DNA of 64,000 bases from Pohlia nutans (Eukaryota > Streptophyta > Bryopsida > Bryales > Mniaceae), in contig CM040092.1 in NCBI GenBank assembly GCA_022496805.1, positions 16,448,113 through 16,512,112 of the forward strand, read 5' to 3'. Both the position numbers and the translations under genes were made by a program. Each line of letters opens with the position of its first letter. The first letter of the stretch is position 1. This document shows positions 1-13,735 of the stretch, piece by piece. The notes below the pieces were generated by a model that searched no databases, was not told the DNA's origin, and saw only the letters and a program-made list of their open reading frames with translations.

Positions 1-1481
1 AGAATGTTGGGACTTCTGCAACACCAGAGAAGTGGAGGAGGTGCTCAAATGAATCCACTTTGTTTTAGCCACAAAAGACAAGTAGACAAATTATTATATT
101 ATGATCTAGAAACATGTCCAAAAACTGAGTTTAAAAATACTATAGTTTAGGGTGAGTGAAAATTTCCTTATACATATTAATGTATAAATGAATTTTCTGT
201 TTCACCATATTCATTTAGTAGCTTTCATGTCCACTTGCAATCTGCTCATCACCTTGAGCCTCCACTTGTACACTTAGCTACTGATGAAGTACTATTTGGT
301 GTGAAATATTCCACACCATCTACTGTAGAGCCAAGGCAGAGACAGTGCATGCTACTGAATGTTATGTTATAGCTCACTTGAACTACTATTTATAATTATG
401 TAATTTACTGCTATTACAAATTTCCCCACATTAGAGTTTTCCGCAAACTCAATGCCACTTACAGCCTCAGTTTTATTGAAATTTTGGAAAACGTAAATTG
501 AGTGAGGTTCATTAATTAGCAAAAAACAGAGCATGCGCCAGATGCGCCGGATGAGCCAGAAGCATTGATTTGGATTTGGCAACAAGCAAAGCATTGATCT
601 GGATTTGGCAACAAGCTAATTTGGGGACATCATAGGCGGAATCAAAGCTTGGGGCTCCCTGAATTAACTAAAATTTGTTGAATCAAGAAAACTGAGGGTC
701 TAAAGTTCTTGGGCACCATTTTTGGAGCCTTGAAACTTCACACCTTCAATTTTTTAAAAGTTTTTTAAAAGCAACTGACACGTCTACTTTTATTAGGTTC
801 TCAACCATAGTTTTCACAAACTTTGGTCCAGTCACCCCTCTTTTACAGACTTTGCAGGTAACTCTATTGTTGTTTAAATGCGGAGTTTTGAATCTCAAAA
901 CTCAATTTTAGAACTGAGTGACTATGTCTCATCCGGGTTGACCGAATGTCTGCACAGCTACTTTCTACTAAGGTGTACAGTCCTGTGGTAAGTTTAGATG
1001 AACACCAATGATCAATTCCAAAAGTACCAAGCATCCACATACTTGTTCTACCAACCACCATAAAATGTGTGTTTGATATCTGTCCAAGTATCAATCACAC
1101 CATCTCATAATTCTAGATGTTTTGCAGGAATATATTAAGAAATGTTTTCAAGTATAACTTAGCTGCCACTTTCATGAGTTCCTCAGTTCAACTTTCTTGT
1201 CAGCAGCATTCTGTTGTCAGCCCTAAGTGGTGAGCATCTGGTGATGCATCTGTTGAAATCTTTTCACTAAGCCTGTTCTCACCAGCAGCATCACCTACAA
1301 GTACAAACTCCTCCAATTCTGCAAGTTCAAGTTTAGTGCCCTCTTGATTCACACAAGCAAAAGCTCGCAAAATGTGATCAGCTCTTATGAATTTGATAAG
1401 AAGCATTCCAACCCAAACGCACAGGCATTCACGATTAAAAAAAACCAACAGCAAAGGTCATAAGCACAAAGAATTACCACT
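1..1481. other. Intergenic, no supported gene
   Basis: AT-rich sequence without a recognisable gene. A minus-strand open frame at 1200-1454 has somewhat protein-like composition (acidic, Leu/Glu-rich), but I see no family signature, no clear splice partner and no start context. It could be an old exon remnant. Nothing else stands out. Confidence 0.5.
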
Positions 1482-1800
1482 TTAACCCCTAAACGTCCCA
1501 GTGTCCAGAAACTGGATCACGAACAGATTCAAAGCCTTGCAACTTTCTCATACAATCTCGAATGAATTTCATCCAAGTCACCTTTGTAAGACTATTAAAT
1601 TCTCTACCAATTACAATAAATCTCTTGTGATGGAGAGTTGTTGATAATATTGGAGAGGCCTCCAACTGCAAGTATGTCAAATTAGTTAGGTAAATTTTAT
1701 GCTTGCAATGGTCCTCTCATGTACATCTGAGCCATGCTAATATCTATTTTTGAGGCTAGCATCTACTTGTGTTCAAAGGGTCGGTACATTTAGGGGTTAA
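1482..1800. mobile_element. MITE with TTAACCCCTAAA-type ends
   Basis: The left end reads TTAACCCCTAAACGTCCC and the right end ATTTAGGGGTTAA, about 320 bp apart and inverted. The terminal TTAA or TA may be the target duplication. The interior has no homology to the other elements in the window that share these ends. It lies just downstream of the SRPK gene. Confidence 0.5.
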
Positions 1801-2281
1801 GAAGGCAAATGTTACTTATAACGTTTATGACGAGCTATTGGTACAAGGAACTAGATTTAAAGCAAATGAACACAAGATGTGAGGAACTGAGGTAGACGGA
1901 CGCATGAAATGAGTGAATCGCCAAAAAAGGAACTGCTTGCCAGCAAACCTATAACTATTCATGAGCCCAATTGGCTCAACCGCCATGATCGATTTTCCGC
2001 CTACAAAACTAACAGGCAACACATAATTCGTGCTAGTGAGAGACTTTACGAAAGTAAAGTCACTGCAAATAAGCTTTTCCCTTCTGAATGGTAGAAAAGC
2101 AGCAATCACAACTATAACAATACAAGATGCTTTGTTTGAATACCCTTTCAATCTGCCACTCTCAGCGAATGAAAATAAAGAAGCAGTCTATGTGTTGAAG
2201 ATGCCTGTCGCAACAAAACTCTCCTTCTTGACCTCCACAAGCACAAGGCCAGACCAATTTCCCACAAAGTTGACAAGTAGA

Positions 2282-4832
<2,551 letters not shown>

Positions 4833-5099
4833 TCAACTCTCACATCTCAACACTGCAAGCCTTGCAAACCCTCAAATCTCACCAGCGCCAGGGCACCGCC
4901 GAAGAAAACCATTGTAACTTTATTTATTAGGTCGCATCAGTTTCCGTGGTGGCGATGGCGTCGAGCAAGCAGGGCAAGGAGACGAAAGGCAGAGCGACCC
5001 GAAGGGGAATGTGAGTGAGCTGATGATGAGCTGGGGACGTAAGGTCACGGTGGCGTGAGATTACGAGAGGGGCGTAATGGAGTCAGATTAGCGGCTGTC

Positions 5100-5165
5100 G
5101 CTAAGTTTAGCGGGAGAGTGACCAAGTTTAGCGGGGGAGTGACTATGTTTAGTGGGTCGTTGGAG
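5100..5165. repeat. Short tandem repeat upstream of SRPK
   Basis: Three imperfect direct copies of about 21-25 bp, with core AAGTTTAGCGGGAGAGTGAC, sit 280-350 bp upstream of the SRPK start codon. They could be promoter-proximal or in the 5' UTR. Function is unknown. Confidence 0.6.
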
Positions 5166-5605
5166 TCACCCGTGGTGCTTCCCTATATTACGCCTGCTTG
5201 TTATTAATACCTACCGGCACTGGTACAGGGATCTCATTGCCCACCATTGCCATTACTGTTGCCGATGAGCCCTAATTTCTCTTCTAGTGAGGGGAGAATT
5301 GTACGCTATTAACGGGACCCATATTAATTTATCGACGTTTCACACTGTCAATTTTTTACCTTTTTACCTTTTTACTGTACAAGTACACCACATTGGGTTA
5401 AGTAATCTATATACGAGTAATTTTTATAGGGTAAGTCTCCCTAATTTTGCCATCTCCTTAATAGCCCTGTTTAGTGTAGGTTTAGGATCGGGTTGTATAA
5501 AAATCTATCTAATTTGAAGTTCATCTTACTTTTGAGTTTGATTTGACATAAATGAAAAGTAAACTTAACATTCTATAGTCTTGTAAGATTTTGATAACAT
5601 TCTTA

Positions 5606-6067
5606 GGCCCTCTTTACACTAGAGGCGAGAAGTCGTGGAGAAAACCTCACAAGGGCCATGGCTCATTCTTGAGAAGCCAACCTTTGAACTTGACGGCCTT
5701 TGGATGTAGTGTAAAGTGAAAAGGGGCCACAAAATAAAGTGCCATTTTTTTAAAATAAAGTTCTTACATATTTCTTAAAAAATAAAAAATGATTGGTTGT
5801 GAGAATTTTGGCCAAACGGCCCCCCGGATTTTGCGTTAGACCCACCTCATGAGGTGGGCTTGACGCAAAATCCGGGGCCTTGAAAAATGTCCACTTTTCT
5901 TGCCACGAAGGACAAAAGTGTTGTTCATGTCATTTTCTCCTCCTTCCGTCCCTTGGACTGAAAATTTCGGGTGTAAAGTGACATTCTTTGGTCTTCTTGG
6001 TTTTTAGGCCTCCCATTGGCTGAAATTTCTCTCTTCACAGCTTCTCGCCTCTAGTGTAAAGAGGCCC
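5606..6067. mobile_element. Tourist-like MITE (PIF/Harbinger type)
   Basis: Long terminal inverted repeats begin GGCCCTCTTTACACTAGAGG and end with the inverse, CCTCTAGTGTAAAGAGGCCC. They are flanked by a 3-bp TTA duplication (5603-5605 and 6068-6070). The centre contains a strong hairpin at about 5820-5877, whose arms read CCGGATTTTGCGT and its inverse around CCCACCTCATGAGGTGGG. A TTA duplication with GGCC-type ends fits PIF/Harbinger. Confidence 0.75.
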
Positions 6068-6287
6068 TTAGATTGTCTTGGTTTGGTCCTTTTCGACAAT
6101 CATGCCATTGTAGAGGCACTTTTCTTCATTTTTCAATGAAAATAAAACATCCATTTGTATCAAAAAAGACAATGTTCTTCAATGATTCCACTTATATAAA
6201 ATCTAGGCCTATATGAATTATGTTTTTCACAATATGATCAATTGAATTTTTCATTTTAAAACTATAAATCCTTGGTCCTTTTCAAGG

Positions 6288-6815
6288 TTAGTCCCTAAGC
6301 TCCCAAAAGATAATTTTTGGTCGCTGCCCGTTTTTAACAAGCTACCCGGAACGGGAAAAAAATAATTTAAAATACTGCATCAAGACTACTTTCCAACGCA
6401 ATTTGAATTATGTCAATTCAAGTTAAACTCCATTGGGGAGAATTTTTCAAAGTGGATCACCTCAACATCGTCTTAGCGTTATAAAATTTGCTATTTGGAG
6501 AAATTAATGATGTTCCCTCCATCATTTCTTTTGCTTTTTGAAGTTTACAATAGATAAACTAATTTTAACTAATCATGCTAAATTTTAAACTCTAAAAGTG
6601 AAAATTATAATTTATACAGTTTTCAAAGGTTAATGCTTTAAAATTCACTAAAAAAATATCTAAAGTTTTTTTGGAGAAGTTTGATGGCATAGATGATTTG
6701 TAGAGATGATGCCCTACATTTTGTCTATTGAACCAAACTTCATCAAACATATGGAAAGCACATATTATAACACATCTATGTTTTGTCCAATACCCTTCGG
6801 GCTTTTAGGGGTTAA
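6288..6815. mobile_element. About 530-bp element, family with 55619-56158
   Basis: Starts TTAGTCCCTAAGCTCCC and ends GCTTTTAGGGGTTAA. The interior aligns over its whole length, in the same orientation, with 55619-56158; shared blocks include GGTCGCTGCCC, AAAGTGGATCACCTCAACAT and GTAGAGATGATGCCCTACAT. Non-autonomous. The short open frame inside is not credible as a gene. Confidence 0.7.
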
Positions 6816-7055
6816 GTGGTCTATGCAACTTCCACTTAAAAAATTTATAGCAATTGCATGGCTTCTATTTATTTTTCTTATGAAATCCTCATTTTTATTG
6901 TTAATACTACAAAAATACTTTACTTCAAAGAAAGTTACTCCAACCATAATGAATTGTTTATTTCGACAATTTTAGGAGTTTCTTCTTAATGTAATGTAGA
7001 ACGCTTATATAAAATGTGATTAACCAAGTATGATACAAACCAAGACTATAAGTTA

Positions 7056-7523
7056 GGGCCAATTCACACTATCATGGCGAGAGGTCGTCGCAATCCAAAC
7101 CCAATTCATGTTGAGAGTTCAAAGTCTTGGGCAAAAAAGTATATAGTAAAATAAATAAAACAATGACCTCTCAAGGGAGAATTGGGTTTCCATTCTCGGA
7201 TGACCCAATTCTCTTTCGAAAAGCCAATCGTATTTGGCACGAATCTAGTGTTGAGTTCGAAAGACCATAAAGTTCTTTAGCTCTTCTTTGCAACATCTCA
7301 AAATCTTGCCACTATTCCCGAATCATGGCAAATCCGCATCATCTTTAGCTAAAGAAGTTGGGTGGTGAGACGTTGTTGAAGCATTTACAGTGCTACTATT
7401 GAAAAGAGTAAATTGCACTAACTGCTAAGTTTACGATTTAACCAACCAACCAACGATTTTCTTGCAATCTGATTGGTGGGATTTGACGGACTCTCGACCT
7501 TCGGGCATAGCGTGAACCGCCCC
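7056..7523. mobile_element. Degenerate Tourist-like element
   Basis: The left end TTA|GGGCCAATTCACACTATC and the right end GGGCATAGCGTGAACCGCCCC are imperfectly inverted. They resemble the termini of the elements at 5606-6067 and 54563-55044. The right target site is not clear. Confidence 0.45.
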
Positions 7524-7636
7524 ACATGCCTGGCCAAAATCTAGGCAAGTGTTGTTAATTTGATTCGCCATGTTAATGTCAGAAATCCATGAGTGGTGAG
7601 AGGGGCGTGGATCGAAAAAAAAGGGAAAAAGGCATT

Positions 7637-7659
7637 TGGGGGTGGGGGTGGGGGTGGGA
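7637..7659 (+). other. G-quadruplex-type G-tract
   Basis: Three GGGGGT units followed by GGG give four G-runs separated by single T residues, a canonical four-tract quadruplex pattern. It lies in intergenic DNA. Confidence 0.6.
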
Positions 7660-8246
7660 TTCGGTTCCAGTATGTCGACACTACCGTGATCCCAATCTTT
7701 AGGTTTAGGTCTGGCCTGGCAGCCCTGGCACTGACACGTGCCCTTCTGACATGTGCTTCAGTGATTACTGACTTTGAAATTTGGGCGTGCATTTAAAAAA
7801 TAAAAAATAAAAACCCAATGGATGCTTAATTCCAATACAGTACTGTACATGACAGAAACCCAAGAAAGGAAGGTACGAAAGAAGAAGCAGACTACTTTCA
7901 TTTTTATGGTTTATTTACCCTTCTTTAAGGTAGAGGGCTCATAATCCGTGCAGGACCAGAAACCGTGCACTAGGCCAATCTTCTCAGAAAAAAGATTCTA
8001 GCCTTCAAGCCCACCCTCAAATGTACACCACAGCTTGATCGGTTTAAGGAACACCTATGACATCACCTTCCAAAATTCATAACTAAATAAAGAAAAATTG
8101 GGAAATTTTGATTCCATCATCAATGCTCTCCAACAAAGTTTGCACATTCTCCCAAAAAAACTCTTTTGAACACTCCATGAGGAACTTGTTCAACCTGAAA
8201 TTTGATCGATTTATGGGCCCTCTACCTTATCAAGTATGATTTTTGA

Positions 8247-8491
8247 CATAGCATAATAGAGCAGTGCAATGGGGCACCCTTTTCAAACGAGGAATCTTTT
8301 CAAATTTGGAATTGAAAGAGAATCTTCACTTAGATCCACTTTTCTAAGTAAAGAACAAATGACATTTGTATTCCATGAATTTTGAGACTACCATGTTATT
8401 GTCACGTAAACTTAGTTTCTAATTGTAACTAGATTTGTGGTCCCATTGCAAAAAGAGTGAACATTGGCTCCCATTGCTCTATTATGCTATG
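8247..8491. mobile_element. MITE family CATAGCATAATAGAGC, copy 1
   Basis: Terminal inverted repeats CATAGCATAATAGAGCAGTG and TTGCTCTATTATGCTATG are about 245 bp apart and flanked by GA on both sides. Related copies lie at 25885-26099 and 49590-49810. No coding capacity. Confidence 0.7.
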
Positions 8492-8559
8492 GAGATAAAT
8501 GACTTGTTGAGATCTTTTCTATTTATGATTTTATGAGAATTTGCATATCCAACAAATTT

Positions 8560-8750
8560 ATTTTTTTACACACGAATTGTACTTCTACAACCCGTGGCAA
8601 AGCAGTGAGACGATTTCACAATCAAGTAGTGAGATGATTTCACAATCAAGTAGTGAGACGATTTCACAGTTGGGAATCGAACCGACAACCTCTCCATTTG
8701 GTTTGGGTACCTCACCACCATCACCTTGGTGGTTTAGGGTCATCTCGGAC
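8560..8750 (-). mobile_element. tRNA-like SINE with 16-bp target duplication
   Basis: Flanked by perfect 16-bp direct repeats CATATCCAACAAATTT at 8544-8559 and 8751-8766. Read on the minus strand it has a pol III box-B-like GGTTCGATTCCC near the 5' end and finishes with a short A-rich tail (T-run on the plus strand at 8560-8567). The body holds about three tandem 25-bp units containing AGTAGTGAGACGATTTCACA. The duplication, box B and tail together support a SINE. Confidence 0.75.
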
Positions 8751-8799
8751 CATATCCAACAAATTTTGAACGCTGCAATTGATTTTTAAAATTTTTATA

Positions 8800-11700
8800 C
8801 TTAAAAGAAAGAGAATTCCGCACTCAAAATTCTTTGATATCACCGCTTTTGTAACCAACGTACAATACATATGTACACACTAGCAAATAGAGATGTGATA
8901 TTGGGGAGTGTGATAATGATGAGTTTAGGTTGTAACTCCAATCTTTCATAGAAATTAGAATGCATTAGGGTGTTTTCATGGTAAGGTATGGTCTTGGCCT
9001 TGAAATTCAATTACCAAACTTTTACCATGAATGTGGTAAAAAGTGAGTTTTCAAAAGTCTTTTATTAGACATGGGATCCCCAATTAGACCTTATTTCTTA
9101 TGTAATTAAGAAATTTTTGAAAATAAAATTTCAAACCAAGTTCATTTTTGAAACTTTATGATCAATTACAATATCATAGTAAAAACATTGTATGCAATAA
9201 AAGTGATTTTTTTTACATTTCTTTGAAAAAGGCCAATTTTAGAAATCCAATAACATGTGTATATTAAGATAAAAGTAGATAAGGGATTTCAAGTTTTAAA
9301 TTTGCCATGTCACATGAATTTAGCACTCAAAACGCCCTTCCCATATTTTAACCCACTTTATTTTTTTCAAGAATTAAAAATAATATTTTTAGAAACATAA
9401 CTCTAAAAACATCATGGCTTAGGTACAAGGATATGAGAAAAAAAAATTAATCCGTGAAAATAGTGTTTTTATCAATGAAAAATACCACATCGTATTTAAC
9501 ACAAAATCCCCCAATTCATCCTATATATTCTAAAATTAGAGGGTCAAAGAAAGACAAATGCATCCAACCTAAAAATACATAACTAAATTTTTTCACATAC
9601 CCATAGTATACACTTTTTTTTTACAAAAGCCCAAACTCCACTAAAAATATCAAAACCCCACACTTGTGATAATATTTTCCACCACACCCTATCATGAAGG
9701 TGGGAAAATATGTGGCTCATTAGCAAAAAGGCTTATGGGAAAAAAAATTCAGCCTTAAAGGCTGATGCCACTTTGTTTTTGTTGAATACCGAAGGCTGCC
9801 TGCCTTGTGGAAGTATGACGAATGGGCTACAGTGGTGGATTTTATCAAGAACACAATAGGCAAAGGTCATACGTTGTACGTTGAATCATACTTTGAATCT
9901 TCGGTTGTATACAAAGTATGACCCTTATGGGCTCAGGAGAAGCCGATTTAGGGTTTAAGGGGTGGACGTCAGGGCTAGCGAAGGTGGTTGGTAGCAAGTC
10001 ACGATGACGTCACTAGGACTAGGGCAGATTTAGGCAACCTGGCAACCAAGCCACGCATCATGCGATGGTGGAAAACACCATGCGATTATTTCATTTTACT
10101 TTATTTTATTCCTTTGTTGCGATTAGCCACATGAATACAAATGGAGCCACCTGGGAAAAATTTGCTCACTTTAACTTCATTGGAAACCATCCATTAATCA
10201 TAAAAGACTCCTAAAAATACCAAATAACTAAAAGATAGTTGCAGGTTTTTTTAAAGTAAATTACAAAAGACTTATAATTTGGATTGACTTGTATATGATA
10301 GATATGGAGCATGTATTATATACAAGGTATGGTACATGATATCATAGGGATTTGCTAAATGTATGCATCTACAAATTGATTTTGATATTTGTTAAATGTA
10401 TTATAAACTAAAGAAAAATTTAACTTTTTTGTTGTTTCAATGTAAATAAATTAGGTGGTTTCCAAAGCTCTAGATTACATATATGGTTGAATCTATTATT
10501 TGTGTTATAAAAATGAAAAAATCAACTCACAAGCATTTAAAATTTTAAAACCAATTATAGTTACAAAATAAATTATTTAAATATGAATCTTAGAATGCTT
10601 GTTAAAATCACAAGATTTAAAAATATACTCAAAGATGTAGTACAATTCTTATTTAGAGACTTCAAAGTCTCGATTTGATTATTACAAAAATAGAATCTAT
10701 AAATTCATAGAAAAGAAAAATAGCTAATGTTGGCCCAATTTGACTATGTTATAAATCTCATACTTTTATCCAATCACACTAAATTTAAGTTTAAAATGTT
10801 TTTTTTCTCAATCTTAATTTATATTTATGATTTTTTTTTTCAAAATTTGATAATAAAAAATTCAAGGCATTTTTTGAAAATCCAACCATATAAATGGCAA
10901 ATTCCAGTTGTATACTACAATTCTTCTTTATAACTCAAGTTAAAAAATGTTGTTGAAAACACATAAAATTGCTAGCTTCATTTTGGTCAAAACTCCTTAG
11001 TGTTTTAGGAATATTTTTTTTAGTTCATTGAGGGTTTTACTTTAGTGCCTAGAAAATAGTAAGAGTTTTACTAAAACTAAATACTCTGCTTTTTGATGTA
11101 GATTTATAATTCAATTATATGATATTATAATCAAATCCAATCGGTTGTTGTATGTAAAAAAGGTCCCTTTTTTACATACAGAAGACCTTGTACTCTAGAA
11201 GTCTAGACCTTTGTACTATAGACCTTGTACTATAGAAGTCTAGATTTTGGTTTACAGAATAAGTCTATAGAATAAGTTAAGTAATTTAAAGAAACTCTTA
11301 CCCAAAACCAACTACTACAAATTCTTCCTTAACCCTAAACGTCCAACCACCCATTTTTTAAATGATGCACACAACCAAACTCCGCTTTCTCATATGCCAT
11401 GCACAGTTAAACTAGTTTTCCTTGAGTTTAAAAATCACCAAGCTCTTACACATTTAATAATGAGAGACCACCAAGCTCTTCCATATTTTTAAACTATTTG
11501 GGGTGAACAAATAAGAATATATTAAAGCAAAATTCACAGTGTTTTATTCAAACACAAGGTGACTTTGAGGATAACTCTATTGTCAATATCTTATTCGTAA
11601 TCACATTACAAATGAATTTTGAATTTTAAGTTTCAAATTTTATACAAAATATTGGTGATAGCAATCATAAATCTAACTGTATGGATAGAATTTAAAATTC

Positions 11701-13400
11701 AAAATGTACAAATTTATTTGTACATGAAGTTCAAAATATCCCTCTTAGTTGCATTTTATAATGCATCTTTGTGGGCATTGAGGTGTTAAAATGTTAGCAT
11801 GAGAGCCTAAGGTTGATTTTGGGTACAATTGTAATTCACTTTGAAAATGATTATTTTATTCATATTATATTCATAATATTTAATATTAAGAGAATCTAAA
11901 ATATTCTTTCAATTGCCAATAAGATTTAATAATAAACAAGACGATTCAATAATAAGGACCATGCTTAGATCTATGCTTAGTGGGATGCTTTTAGATCACT
12001 TCCTTTACACCGCATTTCGCATCGCATATGATAATGCCAAACCGAAAGCATTATTTTTCTTGAGTGTGACACGAGGATGTTGATTTCCAATTAAATAAAT
12101 GATGATGTTGCACATGTTGGATCAAGGCATGAAATGAAATGTTAATGTCCATTGGGTGAAATGTACAGTCCATTGGTATTCTTGTCACTATGCACTCTTT
12201 TGAGGATTTTGAGAATTTGAAAATCCATTTCAGAAAAAGAAAATTTTATTTGAGAATGGACCGTACCAATAAAAGAGAAAAAGAATTTAGAAATTAAAAA
12301 ACCAGCATTACATTTGAATGAAGGATGAAACAAAGGGTAAACTAGTGCATTGTCATAGTGCATAATACGCACTCTAAATTCTAAAAGAGAAGGAGAATAG
12401 AGGGTTGTAGATGGAATTTTGAGCTATAAAGTTTTCCAGTGTTCAAATATGTGAAGAAAAATATCTTCCAATTTTTTTCAAATTTTTTATATCCAAGTTT
12501 CTCTATTTAAAAAAAGCTTTTTTGATGGATTTATTTTTTGAATGTACCTGAGAATGAAATTTTGCAAGTTGGCTTATTTTTAGAAAATTTAATATAGAAT
12601 CAAACATGAACTATATATTACATTCAAAGTTTGATCATAAATTGGTAAAATTGTTATTAGAGTGGAAGTTTTGATACTCAAAATATTCAACATAAAATCA
12701 TTTTAAAATTCTAAAATATATTTTTTAGTTAATATGTATAGAAATTTAGAAGTTAGTTCACTTTTTTTTGATTAAATCATTGCTACATAATTTTCAAATT
12801 GGTTTGAAAGTTAACTTTCTAAACATGATGCTCAAATTGCACAAATGTGCACCACGATGTAGTTAATGCACCAAGAGGAGTTGGTGGACTGTACTATACA
12901 AACGTCCCATTGAGAGGCCCATGGCCCAAGCCTGGGCCTAAGGGACTCAATAGACGTGAAAACGAACACCATGTGATCGGTGCTTAGTAGCAAACTTTAA
13001 AAATTTGTTGATTAGATTGTGACAGTTAGATGTGGAAAATTTCTTAAGGTTTTCCATTGTGTTAGGTGTGAAAAGTTCAACTCTTTCGCTCTAATGTTAT
13101 CATAGTACGGGCAATGAAAGATCAAATGGTAAGCATTCCATGTTTGTATTCATGATTTGAAACCTTTACGTCGTAATTTTGAAGAAACTACAAAGGCTTT
13201 GTAAGTATAGCTATGTGGAGACATAATCGAACTTGTTGTCTGTATGCTAAAGTGAGTTGTAGGATATGTAATTCAATTGAAACCTCCCCAAATTCCACTA
13301 GCAGTATAGCTAACGTTGTTCTGTGTCTCATCATAATATGTCCATTTAAGAAATTTTGTTATATTTTCTCTATTCTATTTCACGCGGATTGATTAAGGCT
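8800..13400. other. AT-rich intergenic desert
   Basis: No gene is supported. I see A/T-rich sequence with scattered short inverted repeats, for example a hairpin at about 11150-11180 with arms TGTATGTAAAAAAGG and its inverse, and repeated GACCTTGTACTATAGAAG phrases just after it. Open frames here are short and compositionally random. Confidence 0.6.
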
Positions 13401-13401
13401 A

Positions 13402-13732
13402 CACTAGTAGAAAACATGGTAAAAAAAAACCGCAGCCAAAATTGACTGCAGTTCTTTTGACCACCCTGATCTGCAGTCGCTAAACGACTGCAGATTTGTT
13501 TTTTTGGATTTACGACTGCAATTTTAGGAATTCCAGGGTGTGTAATATACTGTTGGAAAGGTCTTGAAAATAACTTTCCAACAGCATATTACACGCCCCT
13601 AAATTATTAAAATTGCAGTCGTAAATCAAAAAAGAAAAATCTGCAATCGCTAAGTGACTGCAGATCATGGTGGTCAAAAGAACCGCAGCCGATTTTGGCT
13701 GCGGTTTTTTTTTACCATGTTTTCTACTAGTG
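13402..13732. mobile_element. Palindromic CACTA-type MITE, 331 bp
   Basis: Begins CACTAGTAGAAAACATGGT and ends with the inverse, ACCATGTTTTCTACTAGTG. It is flanked by a 3-bp CTA duplication (13399-13401 and 13733-13735). Almost the entire element is an imperfect inverted repeat, including the CCGCAGCC, TCTGCAGTCGCTAA and AACTTTCCAACAG arms. CACTA ends plus a 3-bp duplication identify the superfamily. A transcript would form a long hairpin. Confidence 0.85.
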
Positions 13733-13735
13733 CTA

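Noticed and set aside
1200..1454. Minus-strand open frame with acidic, protein-like composition
   Set aside because: No family motif, no splice partner and no start context; may be an exon remnant but cannot be supported.
8667..8750. Functional tRNA gene on the minus strand
   Set aside because: Only a box-B-like sequence is convincing; no cloverleaf could be drawn, and the 16-bp duplication marks it as a SINE.
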